Notes under the pieces: model-generated
What the model was told of the DNA's origin: nothing
The model's input: the letters and a program-made list of their open reading frames with translations, nothing else
The model's database searches: none
Shown: positions 5,476-7,005 of the stretch, in pieces
Layout of the letters: each line of letters begins with the position of its first letter
How positions within the stretch are numbered: position 1 is the first letter of the stretch
DNA from: DATCZS01 sp036525795
GTDB taxonomy: Bacteria; Actinomycetota; Acidimicrobiia; Spongiisociales; ZC4RG35
Direction of reading: 5' to 3'
Length of the DNA: 7,005 bases
Assembly (NCBI GenBank): GCA_036525795.1
Contig: DATCZS010000136.1
Span: 1-7,005, forward strand
Made by a program: the position numbers and the translations under genes

Positions 5476-6810
5476 ATGCCCGATCTCGCATCCACCGTCC
5501 ACGCCCAGTTCCCCGAGATGAAGGCCGTCCTGGCCGACCTGGTCCGGATCCCTTCGGTGAGCGCCGCCGGATTCCCTCCCGAGGAGGTGAGGCGATCGGC
5601 CGAGGCGATCGCCGCGCTGTTCCGGCGGGCCGGAATGGAAGACGCCCGGCTCCTCGAGATCGAGGGCGCCCATCCGGCCGTGTTCGGGTCGACCCCTGCC
5701 CCAGACGGGGCACCGACGGTCCTGCTCTACGCCCACCACGACGTCCAGCCCCCCGGTCCCGCCGGGGAGTGGGAGTCCGGACCGTTCGAGCCGCTGGAGA
5801 AGGGCGGACGCCTCTACGGACGGGGGGCGAGCGACGACAAGTCGGGCGTGGCGATGCACCTGGGGACGCTGAGGGCGTTCGACGGACGGCCACCGGTCGG
5901 CGTCAAGATCTTCCTCGAGGGCGAGGAAGAGATGGGCTCCGCTCACCTCGGTGACTACCTCGACCGGTATGCCGACCTCCTCTCCGCAGACGTGATCGTG
6001 ATCGGCGACGGCGGCAACTGGCGCGTCGGCCAGCCGGCGCTCACCGTGTCGCTGCGCGGGCTCGTCGGATGCGTCGTCGAGGTCCGCACTGCGGCCAACG
6101 CCGTCCATTCGGGCCAGTTCGGAGGAGTCTTCCCAGACGCCATCGCCAGCATGATCAGACTCCTCGCCACGCTGCACACCGACGACGGCGACGTGGCGGT
6201 ACCGGGCCTTGTGGGCACCGAGTCCGACCCCCTGGACCTGACCGAGGAGGAGCTGCGCGAGCAACTCGGGGCGGTACCCGGCCTCGCCCAGATCGGGAGC
6301 GGCGGACTCACCTCGCGGCTGTGGACCAAGCCGGCGATCTCGGTGCTGGCCCTGGACGTCCCTCCGATCGCCCAGGCGATCAATCAGCTGGTCCCCGTTG
6401 CAAAGGCAAAGGTGAGCATGCGCATCGCTCCCGGCCAGGATCCGGACGACGCCATGAACGCCCTTCGCTCCCATCTGCTCTCCAACGCCCCCTGGGGGGT
6501 GGATGTGACGGTGTACGGGGTCGAGCTCGGCTCGGCGTTCGAGCTGACCACCGAGGGCGACGCAGCCAACGCCTGGAAGGAAGCCATGACCGATGTGTGG
6601 GGGGCGCCTCCGTTCGAGATCGGTGGCGGGGGGTCGATCCCGTTCGTCGCCGACTTCGCCCGCCGGTATCCGGATGCCGCCATCCTCCTCACCGGGTGCG
6701 GCGACCCGACGTCGGCCATCCATGCCCCCAACGAGAGCCAGGACCTCGACGACCTCGAGAAGTCGATCCTGGCCCAGGCCCTGGCGCTGACGAAGCTGGC
6801 GGGGAGCTGA
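5476..6810 (+). CDS. M20-family dipeptidase / metallopeptidase (CNDP-like)
   Basis: This 444-residue cytoplasmic di-zinc peptidase resembles cytosolic non-specific dipeptidase and bacterial M20 dipeptidases in length and motifs. Metal and catalytic residues are visible: YAHHDVQPP (H87 ligand, D89 catalytic support), GRGASDDK (D120 bridging ligand), LEGEEEMGS (E151 general base, E152 ligand), VIGDGG (D178 ligand) and SAIHAPNES (H416 ligand). The lid/dimerisation segment follows the catalytic half and has AVHSGQFGG, where H211 is the conserved lid histidine that reaches the partner's active site. It would hydrolyse dipeptides or related amide substrates; exact specificity is not deducible, and an acylase-type M20 activity is the main alternative. 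The gene is 63 bp from the GH99-like stop. It seems to have its own promoter (TAGCGT, 6 nt before ATG), so co-regulation with the glycosidase is not required. All catalytic residues are present. Confidence 0.93.
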   Translation: MPDLASTVHAQFPEMKAVLADLVRIPSVSAAGFPPEEVRRSAEAIAALFRRAGMEDARLLEIEGAHPAVFGSTPAPDGAPTVLLYAHHDVQPPGPAGEWESGPFEPLEKGGRLYGRGASDDKSGVAMHLGTLRAFDGRPPVGVKIFLEGEEEMGSAHLGDYLDRYADLLSADVIVIGDGGNWRVGQPALTVSLRGLVGCVVEVRTAANAVHSGQFGGVFPDAIASMIRLLATLHTDDGDVAVPGLVGTESDPLDLTEEELREQLGAVPGLAQIGSGGLTSRLWTKPAISVLALDVPPIAQAINQLVPVAKAKVSMRIAPGQDPDDAMNALRSHLLSNAPWGVDVTVYGVELGSAFELTTEGDAANAWKEAMTDVWGAPPFEIGGGGSIPFVADFARRYPDAAILLTGCGDPTSAIHAPNESQDLDDLEKSILAQALALTKLAGS

Positions 6811-6814
6811 ACAT

Positions 6815-6828
6815 CGGCGATCAGCGAT
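6815..6828 (+). repeat. Short CGGCGAT-type heptamer repeat, 2 units (left part of composite repeat B)
   Basis: CGGCGAT (6815-6821) and CAGCGAT (6822-6828) are followed by a 9-nt spacer, CACACCCAG (6829-6837), which shares the central ACCCA with the spacer of copy A. The unit begins 4 nt after the M20 stop codon. Confidence 0.6.
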
Positions 6829-6837
6829 CACACCCAG

Positions 6838-6935
6838 GACGTGCGACGTGAGACGTGCGACGTGAGACGTGCGACGTGAGACGTGCGACGTGAGACGTGG
6901 GACGTGCGACGTGAGACGTGAGACGTGGGACGTGA
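6838..6935 (+). repeat. Heptanucleotide tandem array GACGTGN, 14 units (composite repeat B)
   Basis: Fourteen perfect 7-bp units are counted directly. The last base runs C,A,C,A,C,A,C,A,G,C,A,A,G,A, so the first eight units form four 14-bp C/A dimers. A decayed unit (GACCTCC) follows. The array is the same family and orientation as 2074-2136. It lies after the M20 gene and ends 44 bp upstream of the TAGCCT box of the next gene. Confidence 0.97.
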
Positions 6936-6979
6936 GACCTCCCCCCTCACCGCGGAAGTCGCCACTGACAGCCAGGCGG

Positions 6980-6985
6980 TAGCCT
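6980..6985 (+). promoter_or_regulatory. Putative -10 box TAGCCT for the gene entering at 6993
   Basis: TAGCCT stands 7 nt before an ATG, repeating the TAGNNT-ATG layout seen at 4243 and 5464. CTGACA at 6965-6970 resembles a -35 hexamer but is only 9 nt from the box, too close for a classical promoter. Confidence 0.45.
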
Positions 6986-6992
6986 CGCCCCG

Positions 6993-7005
6993 ATGCGGAT
7001 CGTGA
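6993..7005 (+). CDS. Start of an unidentified gene, cut by window end
   Basis: Only ATG CGG ATC GTG plus one base (MRIV...) is visible. The call rests on the upstream TAGCCT box at leaderless spacing, matching the other leaderless genes of this window, and on the absence of any other gene in 6811-6992. Product cannot be inferred. Confidence 0.5.

Noticed and set aside
5341..6831. Nearly 500-codon open frame antisense to the M20 peptidase
   Set aside because: High GC leaves few stops in the antisense frame. The translation has no domain signature, while the plus-strand M20 frame has every catalytic motif.
2044..6935. Composite transposon or genomic island bounded by the two repeat elements
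   Set aside because: The elements are direct short tandem repeats without terminal inverted repeats. No transposase or integrase lies between them, and gene composition and codon use look uniform across the interval.
6965..6970. CTGACA as a -35 hexamer for the promoter at 6980
   Set aside because: Only 9 nt separate it from the TAGCCT box; a sigma-70-type promoter needs about 16-18.

Overview
The window is GC-rich, and its codons mostly end in G or C. It carries a WhiB-family [4Fe-4S] regulator, a family essentially restricted to Actinomycetota and their phages. Several genes begin at or within a few bases of a TAGNNT box, as expected for leaderless transcripts, which are common in that phylum. 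I infer chromosomal DNA of an actinobacterium, possibly an uncultured high-GC lineage such as Acidimicrobiia; the class is a guess. There are no RNA genes, CRISPR arrays, transposases or phage genes.

Layout. (1) Bases 1-1683, plus strand: the 3' part of rimK (ATP-grasp ribosomal S6/glutamate ligase), overlapping by 20 nt a succinylglutamate desuccinylase/aspartoacylase-family zinc hydrolase. Together they are the end of a RimK operon. (2) Bases 1690-1974, minus strand: a WhiB-like gene that converges on the operon with only 6 bp between stops. (3) Bases 1975-2146: an intergenic region with a composite tandem repeat of CGGCGAT-type and GACGTGA-type heptamers. (4) Bases 2147-4187, minus strand: a two-gene operon of an M50 (site-2 protease-like) membrane metalloprotease and an ACAD10/11-like acyl-CoA dehydrogenase, 4 bp apart. 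(5) Bases 4188-4254: a compact divergent promoter region. (6) Bases 4255-5412, plus strand: a lipoprotein GH99-like (endo-alpha-mannosidase family) glycosidase. (7) Bases 5476-6810, plus strand: an M20-family dipeptidase. (8) Bases 6811-6992: a second copy of the same composite repeat, then a TAGCCT -10-like box and the first codons of another gene that runs off the window.

The genes look like mixed housekeeping and accessory functions: protein modification, redox-linked regulation, intramembrane proteolysis, lipid oxidation, glycan cleavage and peptide hydrolysis. They do not form one obvious pathway. The most unusual structure is the pair of matching heptamer arrays about 4.7 kb apart. They share the same order, orientation and 9-nt spacer length. 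Each lies in front of a gene start, and one ends about 44 bp upstream of a putative -10 box.
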